This document shows positions 9,582 through 21,500 of a DNA stretch of 30,549 bases, piece after piece (position 1 is the first letter of the stretch; every line of letters starts with the position of its first letter). Both the position numbers and the translations under genes were made by a program. The DNA comes from a virus. The notes under the pieces are model-generated. The model was given only the letters and a program-made list of their open reading frames with translations. It ran no database searches and had not been told where the DNA came from. Where the stretch lies: IMG/VR virus record IMGVR_UViG_3300006917_000098, positions 1 through 30,549 of that record; one strand, given 5' to 3'.

Positions 9582-11132
9582 TTAGAACTGCAAAATGACT
9601 TTAATATCTTCTTTTTGGTTTGATGACCTTGTAATTGCGGGTCTGTTGTCAACGTAAATAATATTTCCCGAATGTCTTTTTACTTCTGGACTTGAAACTC
9701 CATTAGAAAAAGTCTGACCAAGGTAGTAGGTTCTATTATTTATTACGGTAGATATACCAGTAAAAGTACTGTCAATGGTTAAATTTCCTATAGAACCACC
9801 GGAAATAGTCAACGAACCACCCGTTCCAGGTGAGGATGTAAATTCAGTTAAATCAAATCCATAAGATGGATTTGTTTGTGCTGTTCCAACAGTACTAAAT
9901 CCAGCAAGAGTTCTATCTTGCCAATATTTTAAAACGCCTGTTGTTTGATTATAACTTATAACCCTACCTACTGCTGTTGTTCCAGTGGAAACTGTTTGCG
10001 TAATAAATGAATCTGAAGTAAATACTGCCGAATTATATCCAGTTCCAGTTAAACGAAGAGCATTAACCGCACTGGCTCTATCTGAAGTTAAAAGAGTTCC
10101 GGTAGTTACTTCTGGATTTTCTACAATTCCAATTCTAGAAATTTGGTTTCCAGTAATAAAATCTGGATTTTCATTATTATTCTCTATTCTGGAATAAAGT
10201 AAAACATTATATGCACCAAGTTCTCTGTAAATATCATACCCATGACCACCTTTTGGTGAAATAATTACATCAAAAGTAGGTCTAGTTGTTCCAGTTGGAA
10301 CATTTCCCGCATCTAAGTCAATATTTGCATAGGTATACCCAGAACCTTGATTTGATACTGTTACGGATTCTACTTCCTGATCATTATTAATGACTATTGT
10401 ACACTCAGCACCACTTCCGTCACCTTTGATCGGAACTCTTGTATATGTTGTATTTGCTGTTCCTAATCCAACACCTCTATTTGTAATAGTTACTATTTTT
10501 ATTGATCCATCTTGGGCATTTCCTCTTACTGCCGCATTATCTGTAGAGGTATCCCAATTTTGAGGAACTGGGATGAAATCAGTTGCTTCAAATTTTACTA
10601 CGTCAACTGGTTTAATTGTATATAAGTACTTCCATATGTACCCATCACCACTTGAACCTGCTGCTCTCGGTTCTAAGTCAGTAAAAAGTGGTTCATCTAA
10701 AGATGGTTTTCCATTTGGAGTTTCCGGAGTTGTTCCATTTTGGAGACAGATATAAACTCTGTACTCACTATTCATTACAAAATAAAAAGATGAATATAAA
10801 TTTGTTGCACCAGAAACTTTAGCAGTATTTGTTCTGCTATAGTCGTGGCGATACATATCGTAAGTATTTCCTGAAGTCCAAACTCTCTTTGGAACCACTT
10901 GGCGAACATCTGAAGAGTTAATTTTCTTCAGAGCAATCATTGTATCCCAATAACTGTTTTCTTCATCAAAATTATCTTTTGGTGCAGGGGGACTTTCATC
11001 CCAATCAGTTTGATAATCAGTAGAATTTGGTAGACCTATAAAAGTATAATAAGAATTAGTTGAGGATTCTACTCCAGCAACAAAATTCTTAGCATTTAAT
11101 ATTCTGATTTGATCAGTTATAATCGCAGCCAT
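9582..11132 (-). CDS. gp8: Baseplate wedge protein gp8
   Basis: This 516-residue protein is a gp8 homologue. Its last residues (KRHSGNIIYVDNRPAITRSS then EDIKVILQF) align with the C-terminus of T4 gp8 (RHSGEMIYMENRPPI ... EEINILFTF). VVPKRVWTSG and the GDGYIWKYLYTI block (about residues 163-174) match the corresponding T4 positions. T4 gp8 is 334 residues; the extra length comes mainly from a central insert (about residues 205-460) with GxGY beta-repeats (SNQGSGYTYANIDLD). gp8 dimers build the inner wedge with gp6, gp7 and gp10 in T4. The ATG at 11132 has no clear Shine-Dalgarno but is preceded by a late-promoter-like box; it is followed after 6 nt by the DUF4815 gene. Confidence 0.92.
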   Translation of the reverse strand: MAAIITDQIRILNAKNFVAGVESSTNSYYTFIGLPNSTDYQTDWDESPPAPKDNFDEENSYWDTMIALKKINSSDVRQVVPKRVWTSGNTYDMYRHDYSRTNTAKVSGATNLYSSFYFVMNSEYRVYICLQNGTTPETPNGKPSLDEPLFTDLEPRAAGSSGDGYIWKYLYTIKPVDVVKFEATDFIPVPQNWDTSTDNAAVRGNAQDGSIKIVTITNRGVGLGTANTTYTRVPIKGDGSGAECTIVINNDQEVESVTVSNQGSGYTYANIDLDAGNVPTGTTRPTFDVIISPKGGHGYDIYRELGAYNVLLYSRIENNNENPDFITGNQISRIGIVENPEVTTGTLLTSDRASAVNALRLTGTGYNSAVFTSDSFITQTVSTGTTAVGRVISYNQTTGVLKYWQDRTLAGFSTVGTAQTNPSYGFDLTEFTSSPGTGGSLTISGGSIGNLTIDSTFTGISTVINNRTYYLGQTFSNGVSSPEVKRHSGNIIYVDNRPAITRSSNQKEDIKVILQF

Positions 11133-11150
11133 TTGATACTGTTTTTTATA

Positions 11151-11157
11151 TATTTAG
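11151..11157 (-). promoter_or_regulatory. Putative T4-type late promoter box before gp8
   Basis: Minus-strand CTAAATA ends 18 nt before the gp8 ATG, in the 41-nt gap after the chaperone-like gene. The heptamer and spacing are the same as before gp13. It would start a transcript covering gp8, the DUF4815 gene and the two small genes. Confidence 0.6.
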
Positions 11158-11173
11158 TTGATCATAAAAAGAT

Positions 11174-11521
11174 TTATAGTGGAATCTCCGGAAACACAAC
11201 TTTACCTGGAGAAGAAAATGATGTTGTAATATCCCTCAATTGTTGTCTATATTCTTTCCACTCATCAGGAACTGGTGTGTTTTTTTCTAAAGAGGAAATT
11301 ACAACCCAGTCAGTCAAATTTAACATTTTATTTCTTAATGATCTCACCGTTTCCCAATCGTCAAAATTATTTTCTTTTTTAATAAATTTTCCATTTTTAT
11401 AACGATCACCAATTGATGCCTGTTCGGCAAAAACCCATTTATTTACTTTTGCTTCTTCATCGGAGCAAAGAACAATATTAGTGACTATACCTTTTTCTAG
11501 AATTGCGTATCTTTTAGACAT
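11174..11521 (-). CDS. Phage tail assembly chaperone-like protein, 115 residues
   Basis: The C-terminal half carries the pattern I associate with the Phage_tail_APC family: RSLRNKMLNLTDWVVISS, a short linker, then PDEWKEYRQQLRDITTS and a proline-containing end. These residues (R..LRxxML..TDW ... W..YRQ.LRD) are the family hallmark. The N-terminal part (MSKRYAILEKGIVTNIVLCS) resembles the domain preceding it in many tailed phages. It starts at an ATG with a strong AAGGAG site, 10 nt after the fibre gene stop. Proteins of this kind usually sit directly downstream of a tail-fibre gene and help the fibre fold or attach. Chaperone function here is inferred from motif and position. Confidence 0.78.
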   Translation of the reverse strand: MSKRYAILEKGIVTNIVLCSDEEAKVNKWVFAEQASIGDRYKNGKFIKKENNFDDWETVRSLRNKMLNLTDWVVISSLEKNTPVPDEWKEYRQQLRDITTSFSSPGKVVFPEIPL

Positions 11522-11531
11522 TTGTTTCTCC

Positions 11532-12500
11532 TTAATATTCTATTATAATAGCGCCCTGTTGTCCATTTTGGCTGCTCTTTCCACCAAGACCATAACCACT
11601 AAGTTGTGGAGTCACTACTGATGTATTTTGGTAATCTGTTTCAGTAACAGATCCACCATAAAGATTTACCTGACCACCAAGAGCAATTTGTACGTCATTA
11701 TTAGTTCCTTTTCCACCAACTCCAGTGATAGCCACACCAACATAAGTAAATGTAGTATTACCACCATCAGTGCCATTTCCACTAGCAGTTCCTATTCCTC
11801 CAGCTCCTATTGTGTATGACGCTGAAGTACCTGGAGTAACTTGATAATATCTAATTGCAGTTGCTCCAGATCCACCATAGATTCTTATATATCCAGATAA
11901 ACCTCCTCCTCCACCACCACCTGTTGCATATACTTTTATTAGTCTAACTCCAGTTGGTACTGTCCAAGATGTTCCTGAGGTTAAAGTTTGATATGTACTA
12001 AACCCAATATATCCAGTTCCTGCAGACAATGAAAAGTTTGATGCAGTTATAATACCACTAGTATTAATACTTGAAGTGGATCCTAATCCTACTGCTATTG
12101 TGGCAATACCTGCAGTACTTGCATAAGTTGCTATTCCGGAACTAGAAGAATAAGTTGAAATACCAGCAGTACTTGAATAAGTTGCAATACCTGCAGCATT
12201 TGCATATGACGAACTTGTTGCATTACCACTAAAAGATGTAGCCGTAACAACACCAGAAAATAACCCATTACCAGAAACAGTCAATTTTGATGTAGGATTA
12301 GTAGTTCCAATACCAATATTAGAAAGTGTGTTAACACCAACGGAAGTTTTATTTAAAACACCAGAAGTTAAATCATTACTATTTCCAAAATAATTATATA
12401 TTTCATTGAAATTACTATTAATTTTAATCGCACCTTCTAATAAAGTATCTCCAAGATTATCATTAGGTGATACGCCAGTAATTATTCCTAACTTTGCCAT
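11532..12500 (-). CDS. Tail-fibre protein with glycine-rich C-terminal adhesin domain
   Basis: The 322-residue protein has three zones. Residues 1-40 (GVSPNDNLGDTLLEGAIKIN) form an attachment-type N-terminus I recall from cyanophage fibre genes. Residues 63-92 (GIGTTNPTSKLTVSG ... VVTATSFSG) match the shaft motif of phage fibres, followed by 9-residue repeats (103-138). Residues about 175-322 form a glycine-rich domain: a WTVPTGVRLIKVYATGGGG entry strand with seven glycines at 194-200, many GG pairs, and a closing GAIIIEY strand. Such domains form the host-contact tip in other fibres. No S74 peptidase chaperone domain is present; the next gene is chaperone-like instead. There is no clear Shine-Dalgarno, but a late-promoter-like box is nearby. 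Confidence 0.8.
   Translation of the reverse strand: MAKLGIITGVSPNDNLGDTLLEGAIKINSNFNEIYNYFGNSNDLTSGVLNKTSVGVNTLSNIGIGTTNPTSKLTVSGNGLFSGVVTATSFSGNATSSSYANAAGIATYSSTAGISTYSSSSGIATYASTAGIATIAVGLGSTSSINTSGIITASNFSLSAGTGYIGFSTYQTLTSGTSWTVPTGVRLIKVYATGGGGGGGLSGYIRIYGGSGATAIRYYQVTPGTSASYTIGAGGIGTASGNGTDGGNTTFTYVGVAITGVGGKGTNNDVQIALGGQVNLYGGSVTETDYQNTSVVTPQLSGYGLGGKSSQNGQQGAIIIEY
12102..12194 (-). repeat. 27-nt tandem repeat coding a 9-residue unit in the fibre shaft
   Basis: Residues 103-133 of the fibre protein read as AGIATYSST, AGISTYSSS, SGIATYAST and a partial AGIAT. The period is nine residues (27 nt). The unit suggests an intertwined beta shaft; repeat number may vary between related phages and change fibre length. 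Confidence 0.8.
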
Positions 12501-12521
12501 CGTTTAGTAATATATTTTAAA

Positions 12522-12528
12522 TATTTAG
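12522..12528 (-). promoter_or_regulatory. Putative T4-type late promoter box before the fibre gene
   Basis: Minus-strand CTAAATA ends 21 nt before the fibre ATG and overlaps the stop codon region of the giant gp7-like gene. It is the same heptamer as before gp8 and gp13. It would let the fibre and chaperone be made independently of the 12-kb gene upstream. Confidence 0.55.
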
Positions 12529-15500
12529 ATTGCATAATTTCTGTATTTTAATGATGGCGTTCTATTTACCAAAGATGATGTTGTAATACCATTTGTTCCA
12601 TTATTTGTATATGAATTAAATGATATTTCTTTTGTTCTTGATTGTAAAACAATTTTACCCCAACTATAATTAGCATAGATATCGGATGGGCAACTATAAA
12701 TGTTCGGAATAAAATTATCAAAGGTATATGCGGTACTATCAAAAGTAGTTTGTGTAGAATCAAAAGAAATAGCAGTGCATGGTTGAGGAGTCGTAACTGT
12801 CATTGCGGTCGAAACATTAGTAAAAATATTAACAATATCTACGACACCAATACCAGTTAATCTAAATTTTGATAATTCTTTACTTTCAACTTGATAGACA
12901 GTATCTATAAATTGTGTTGAAACCCCTATTGAATTACCAGATAGTCCCAGAGATGAGAAATACGTAGTTGCATAACCTACATTGGAATTATAAATTACAA
13001 AAAAGTCTCCAACAGATAATGAACTTACATCATAAGGATTGCTACTTACCAATGAGTCTTTTAAGAAAGAATCTTCTGGTATGTAAAAACTGAACATAAG
13101 TTGATTGTAAGATCCATTGAAAGTATTTGCCACACTTACCACAATACCAGAGTCGCCAGAGTATGAATAAACTTCGTTTCTTTCAATATCAATAGATGGA
13201 TCTTCAATTAAAATTGAAGGTGGATTTTGTTGAGAATAACCAGTTACAACACCAATAACTGAAATAGAAGTTACTATTCCCGAAGTAATTGAAGAAATTG
13301 CAGTTGAAGACGTAGTTCCTATTCCTATGGGACTTTGAATACTAACAATTGGTTGAGATTCATATCCAAATCCACCATTATTGATAATAATAGAAGAAAT
13401 AGTTCCAGCAGATGATACTACTGCAGTTGCACTAGCAGAAACCTTTATATCTTGAGAAATAAATGTAATATTATTTTGAAAATCTAATGATATTTGATTT
13501 TCATTTGCTGGATCAAAAAATGGTCTTATATTATCAACAAATAATACAGTGGAACCTACACCCACAGGTTGTATCAAGTAACTAGATGGATAAATTTGTG
13601 GTTCATATAATGATCTATCCTTGGTTATTTCCCTTTCATTTATAATCTTATCTTCTGTTTGACGACACCAAGTAATTGTTCTTTCTAAAGATTCATCTTC
13701 AGTATTTCCTGGACCAAAATATGGATTTGTATCAACCAAATCAGTTGCCAAAATTGAAGTAACAGTTCTATCATCTTCTTGAAGTGTCGGATCCTGACCA
13801 ATAGAAGAATCATATCCTAAGATTAACTGATCACCAATCTTAACTGTTTCTAAGATATCTTTTTCTATGACATCAACAGATCCACTTCCCTTATAGAATA
13901 GAATTTTGCAGGTATCATTTGTTCCCGGAATCCCCAAACTTATTCCCTTTGGTGCCTCAGTAAATGTGATAATACTTCCACCCTCAAAAATGTATCCTTC
14001 ACCTGGAACTTGTAAAATATCGTTTACAAAGACTAAAAGAAGATCTTGAACGTTAATATTTGAACCTTTAGCCGCTTTAATAGATACTAAATTACTATTA
14101 ATTGTAAGTGGGAAAGTGGTTGTTTCTCCATCAAAAAGATCAGAAATATCATCAAAAGGTTGAAGTTCACCTATTGACCATCCAGTAAATTTATCAGAGA
14201 AAATATTTTGTATTGTAATTTGAAACTCTTTGAATGAAGATGTTGTTGGTATTCCAGTTAATCCACCAATTGGTACAGTCAGTACTTCACTTTCTCTATA
14301 TCCATAACCAGTATTTTTGATTTCAAAATCAATTACACTAGATCCTTGTCCAACTACAATGTCAACCGTTGCCGCTGTACCAATTCCAATCGATGAAGAA
14401 GAACTATAAATTAATGGAATGTCAGAATATGACAATGGATCATCAAAAATAACTTTAGGTGGATTTGTAGATGTATACCCAACACCAGGATTTGTGATGG
14501 CAACACTTACAATATTTCCCCCACTTACTGCCGCTGTTCCTATGAAATTCAAGTAAAAACCATTAGAATCATATGTTTGAACACCAACTCTAACTGTCTG
14601 AACACCGACTCTATATCCAGATCCACTATTTCCAATACTAATAGAAGCAATTGTCCCAGCAGCAGAGACTATTGCTGTTCCGCCAGCAGAAACTAATGGT
14701 TGATAACCAAATCCCTCTGTTGAACCAACAGAAATAATAATACCACCAGTTGGTAAGTTTGATGAATTTACATCATAAGCGACAGAGGTTGCAGTTCCAG
14801 TAAATGTTATTGACGTTACACCAAGACTTTCTGATAATGTGTAATTTATATTTGAACCAGGTCCTTGGAAAACATCATTAATTAAAATAATTGCATTTTC
14901 ATCGGAAATTCCTGTTATGTTTTCTCTAGAACTTTTTAGGGTAAATAATCTATTTGTTCCAGTAAATCCATCCGATATATCATCAAAAATATAATTTTTA
15001 TAATAAGATTCATTAGAAGTATTGACAATACCAGATCTCATGAAAGATCTTCCATGGAAGTGTGAACTTGTTGATATTCCAGACCAATCTCTTTCATCTG
15101 GTGGGTTAGTTATACTTCCAATTGGAACATTACCATAAGGAGCTTCTACAAAGTTTAAAGTATTATCAATGATGTTATAAGTTCCTCTTACTTTTGTAAC
15201 TACCGCACCAGTAGAATATCCAGCAACCGAAGTGCCTAGCCAAGGTCTTCTAACTCTTATTGCATTAGTGCTGCCAATTCCAACACCTTCAATTTTCATT
15301 ATTTCGCTTCCAATTCTTATTAAATCACCTCCAAAGAATGAAGTTATTCCGGTGAAATAAAGTAAATCATCTGTCGTGAAAACATTAGATGCCAAAGTTG
15401 TTGTTTGTGATGTAGCAACAACTGGTGATTGAATAATATTATCAAGTGAAATTAAAACCTTGGCATTTTGATTATGGGAAGTAAATTTGTGAGTTGTTCC

Positions 15501-18500
15501 TGTCCCAACTGATGTTAAATCAAGAACATTCGGAATAGACTTTAATGAGTCTGTCGCTGAAGTTGCTACCTTTACCTTATTCTCATTTACTTTGACTATG
15601 TAAAGAGTTGATGGAAGTTTGTCCGTTAAACCAATACCAGTTATTGATGTAGTTGCAATTCCAATTGCTGTTGTAGTACCGGCACCAGCATTGGTGTAAA
15701 TCACCTTTTCTCCAGTAACAAAGAAATGACCCGGAATTTCTATTGTATCATCTGTTAGATTTACAACACTAGCACTAGATCCATCAAAATATCTTTCAAA
15801 AATTTGAGCTCCCTTATGAGTAAGGTTAAATGCTCTCTTCAAATCGCTTTCTGTTCCATAATAATTTGCATAATTGGTTTCAATAGTTCCATTATTCAAG
15901 TCAACAACATCTCTTGAATCATCTTGGATTCTCAAAATGTTTGCATATACTTTAACTTGTGTTTCTATGTTTGGTAAAGGAGTGAACGTTAATTGGGTAG
16001 TTTGACCAATTCCGGTGATTGAACCACTAATACTTCCAAGACTACTATGAGTTTCTAGATTTCCAAACTCTGTTACATATGGTTCTGCATATGTATCATC
16101 ATCAATCATAACAACTTCAGATATTTGATGTCTGTTGTTTGTTATGTCTGTTACTTGAACTAAACAATATGCTGCACTATATTCCCCAGAATATTCCAAA
16201 ATAACTGATGAAGTTGGTGATGTTGAGGAAGATATAGATGTTGTTTTTGCCGTTAGAACTGCATGTTTCATTTCAAGAGTTCCAACACCTACACTAGAAG
16301 TGTTAGCAATTCCAATTGTAATTGTATTGATGTATGTTGTTGTTCCTATTCCAGCATTAGAAATAAAATCTACCTTTACCGTAGATCCAGAAATATATGG
16401 ATAATAAGTTCCATAACCACTAGAAGATAGTGGTGTTATTACTGATCCTGTTGTTAACTGACCATACTCAATCACTTCAACATTTGTTCCGTCATGAACC
16501 AAATTAAGTTCATCCAGTTCATATTGACCATCACCACCATTAATTTCAACAAGGATTTTGGCCGATCTGTATGTGGAAGCAAAACTTACAATAGTTACTG
16601 TTGATGCTGCCGCAACACTAGAATTTGTAGTGTTAATATTAACAATCGGACCTATAGACGTACTTCCAACTCCACTCAAATTATCTTTTATGTTATAAGA
16701 AAGAGTTGCTACATCATAGTCATTTACTGTAAATTTAGTTGGATAATAGTTTAAGATACCCTCAGAACCACTCACTGCAAAATCAAAAGAACCAAGATCA
16801 TACAATGTCTCAACTCTTCCATATTGATTTAAATAACCATTTATATTATCATGAATCAATGTGAGTAACATAACCTGTCTTTGACCGGTATATCTTCTAT
16901 CTTTAATATAAGTAATGTATTTTTGAGATCTTACGTCTCTAAGATCAAATCTATGAACTTCTGAATAATTAGTTGGTCTTGGATTGCTATTGAATTGTGG
17001 ACTAATATCATCAATTGATAAAACTCTATTGCCAAATGACTCAAAGTAATCAGTCAGAACTCGATTGCTGAAGGATATCCTATTCGAGAATACTCTTGAT
17101 CCTATCCTCAAAGAATTTTCTTTGGCTAAGTCAAAATCATAAAAACAATTTAGATCTCCAAAACCAATTACATCAACTATAGCATCTACACTAGTTACTT
17201 GAGTCGAAACTCCAACTGTTAATGAAGTATTTGTCTCCGGAGAAACTTTAGACTCCATCTGCAAATCTGAGAATTTTTTAAATCCAACTGTATGGTTTAA
17301 AGTGCTTACAGCATCATTCCATGTGTCAAATGGTATTTTTGACTTTATTGAATATGAGAAGTTTTGATAATAGAAATTATCCTGTATTCTTTGTTGCTCA
17401 TTGTTTAAAAATCCAGCACTTGTTTCCCACCCACTTTCAACTTTTGAAGTTGAATCTAAAACAGCATAATAATCAAATTCTGTAATCGAGGAGGCAAATC
17501 CCTGAGTTTTTGATGATAATCCCTCTATTTTATTGTTAACTTTAAATTCATCTTTGGTTGATATTTTTAAATAATTTGTAATTGGATCCCAACTCTCAAC
17601 CAAACCAGTTGAATTTTCTGATCTTACAATTTCTCCAACTCTATAATTATTTTTCTTTAAAGTTGAGACGAATTGTGGGAAAAACTTTTCAGGTATAATT
17701 CTACCAGCAGAATTTGCTGCATCAAAATTACCAGGAAACTCTGTTCCTGATAGGTAACCATCCAAACTATATGATACAGAACCTATACCACCAATATTTG
17801 CATCAATATCTGTTACTGTGAAAAGTTGATAGTTATAGTTTTCTGAGTTAAATCCTTTTGCAGTAGATCCTATTCCAACACTAATGTTTTCAATTAAAAC
17901 TTTGTCATTGATTTTGAATGGGAAAGCATCGGAAGTGTTAAACCCAGTTGATAAACCAACTGTTACTATCTTAGTTGAACTATTATAGGATATAGTTCTG
18001 ATACCAACACCATTTGAGTTTTGTATTGGTAAAATAACTGGGGTTGTATTATACATCCCATAACTATTATTTCTAATTTCAACATTATTTTTCCCAAGAT
18101 CATATTTTAAATCAACTTCCGGAACCAAGTTTCCTGTTTTTCCGTCAAAAACCAACAGTTTTGGTGCAGATACGTATCCTCTACCAAAAGACGAAACACC
18201 AACCGATTCAAATGATGTTAGGCTATCAATTTTTATAATTTTTGGTAGAGAAACTTTTGGTTTTAGTGTATAATCTGATGGATAATCAAATCCAATATCA
18301 ACTATTCTTGTTTTTTTAATTTTTCCTATTGATCTACTTTGAGTTTCTAAAACAGCTCCAGATCCAGTTTCGGATAAAACTCTATCTATAGAGGGAAGTG
18401 AATAGTATCCTGACCCCCTATTCAATATTTTAACTTCTTTTATTGGTCCAAAAGCAGTTTTTGAATCTGTATAATATTTCAAATCAGAAATAGATGATGT

Positions 18501-21500
18501 ATATGAAGATGTCTCTGGTTCTTTTGGTAAGAAGTAATTAAAAGAAGTTGTGGATGATATTGAAACTTTATGTTTTCCGTTATAAAAACTATTTACAATT
18601 TGTAATTCATTGAAAGAACTTACAGTATCATCTGATGTTATTTCTCCTTTTTCAGAGGGTAAAACACTTTCATAAATGGGGACTAAATTGTAATATAAAG
18701 TTTTTGGTACATTTTCATTTACACTTATGATAACCTTAGCATCACTTGAAATTCCAACGACTCCAACTCTTTGAACATTAAAGGAAGAATCATACTGTGA
18801 AGTATCAAAAATATTTTTAAATTTACTATCTTTATAAATTTCAAATCTAAAAGCAGAATATCTAGTTGATTGATAGTTGTAAGATAGTGAAGAATCTGAC
18901 AAGTCAAATTGAACTAAAGAATTCTTGTATAATTTTAGTGGTGGATTTACTTTGGATAAAGATCCTGAAGAAGCACTTGTAATATCAATTACGCTTGGTG
19001 CTCTTTTTGTTGCATTAAAGTAAGTGTCTGATAGTCTAATATTATTTTTATCAACAAAAATTACATAATAGCAATTTTCATTTACAAGACCACCTGATGG
19101 GGATGGTGAAGTGTAAATTACTTTGTCTCCAGCAATAAATCCATGATTAAAAATAGTTATTGTATTTGTTGTAGTGTTTACGTCACCAGAAGAGAATGAC
19201 TGTGTGTTTATAACTATTTTTCTATTATAATCATCATACTTTACAGTTATAGATGTTGTAATAGATGGATTTACATCAATATCAACATAATCATTATTTA
19301 AAAGTCCATGAGTTTGTGCAGTAGAAACAGTTACAATATTTCTTGAAATTTGCCCCGTAATTACTGAATAATTAGTAACAAAACTATGATAAACACCAGT
19401 ACCAATTCCAGTAAAAAGTAATGGTTTTATATTATTAGTCGTGCTGCTGATTCCGGCAAAAAATCCAGTTGTTCCTAGTCCAACTTTTACTGTGGAAATT
19501 CCAATAAAGTTATCATCAAATTTTGCAACATATACATTTGAATTATTGGAAAGTGTTGTTGTTCCAGATCCAATAGAATAAACTGTTATTGGGGTTCCAC
19601 TATTTGTTTTATATGTTAACAGATCTCCAGTATTTAATTGGTGATTAGGAAGATAAATTGATCCATTATTGACAAATACTTGGGTAACACCAGCACCAGG
19701 ATTGGAAATACTAATTGTCGTTCCTGCACCCAGAGAGGTATTAGTTCCTATAGCAACAGACTCTTTTGGATCAAAATATATTTCTTTATTAATAGAATAT
19801 GAATAATCTGTTTTAAATCCAGAATTTATTTTAATTTTTCTTGGATTTTCATATAAAACTGTAGTTACACTATGTGAAACACCAACGGTGCCATCAATTT
19901 GTCTTAAAATTCTTAAGCGAGATGAAGTTACATCAATATTAAGAACTTTTATTTTTTCATCATCTAAAGTTAAAATATCATTTTCTCTTATATTTGAAAA
20001 ATCTAAAGATCCTCTCACAGAAATATATGTAACTATTCCAGTTACATTAATAGATCCTATACCAATTGATGTTGTACCTAATCCAACAAGAGAAAATCTA
20101 CTTGTTTCTACACCAGCAATATAATTTCCTTCTATTAAGGTAGAAGAAGTGCTTAACCCCGATATTGATATTAAATCAAAATTTGAAAAATTATGTGGAT
20201 TTTCGGTATATGTAACATACTCACCTTTGTTTCCAATAGGATAAAATTCCACATTGTTTAATGTACTACTGGCAACACTTATGTTAGTTATTGATTTACC
20301 TAATAGTTTTGAAACAACTGCAGAGGCAGAATTTCCTCTTATGTTTGCGTCATAATCTAGATTATTAAATGATAGTGGATCGTTTACTCTATAGTTGTTT
20401 CCACCAGTCAAAATACCAATACTTTCAATATAGCCAGGAGAAACCCCAACCACATCAATAGTTTGATTCAATTTATTTGGTATAGTTATGTATTCATAAG
20501 TAGATTCATTCTCTATAATATTGTATGGATACGTATTTCTAATCCAATTGGTTTTATTTAAGTCAATTACATTTTGATTGGAAAATCTATCAAAATTAAA
20601 TTTATTTGGCTTTGACTTATAATTATCCCCAATTAGATATGGGAAAACAGGTTTTTTATATTTTGCAAACGGACCAGAAGAATCTGTACCCGAATTATCA
20701 ATAGTTGCAAAATATGCATATGTTCCTTTTGGATAATCTGGAGTAATACAAAATCTTCCATTGTTTTCATCCAAAACTGTTTCATCATCAGAATTATAAT
20801 AAACATAATCTTCGATGAAAAATCCCTCTGGAAAATAGTTTAGAGATGGTCTAAATGAACTTAACTCTAATCTATATCCACTCTTCATTTGGGTGACAAC
20901 TCCACCTGATTTTGTAGAGTAACCATATGGGCCATAAATTGGATTGCCATCATATGCCCACCCAAGTATTGGTGAGTGATCAGAAGAACTTATTTCTACT
21001 GAATTTGATATTCTTAAATCTGAATTTGAATATAAAGTTTTACCACCTTGATCTTTAGAAAATAGTAATTCTCTTAACTTTCTTGGTGCATATAAGTGAG
21101 TGTACTGCAATCCAAAATCTTTTTCCGTTCCATTGTATAAAAATCCATCATCTTCTGAAATTTTGCTTATATATTTTTGGAATAGATTGACAGTCCAAGA
21201 TTTTATTTTTGCTCTAAATAATGCACCAATCCCTGCAGGAATTGCTGTAACTTCTGTCGAATTTTGAAGATATCCACCACCACCATCAATAACCTTAACT
21301 TCAATAATCTGGTTATTTGAAATAATTGGTGTTAAAACGGCTCCGGTTCCGGATCCAGAAACTATTAAGTCTGGAACTGAAGTGTAATTTTTTCCAACAT
21401 TATTAACTAAAACTTGAATAATTTTACCGTTTGATATAACTGGTTGAAATTCTACATTAGACCCAGTGGCAATTGTTATTAATGGTTGCCTATCCAAATT

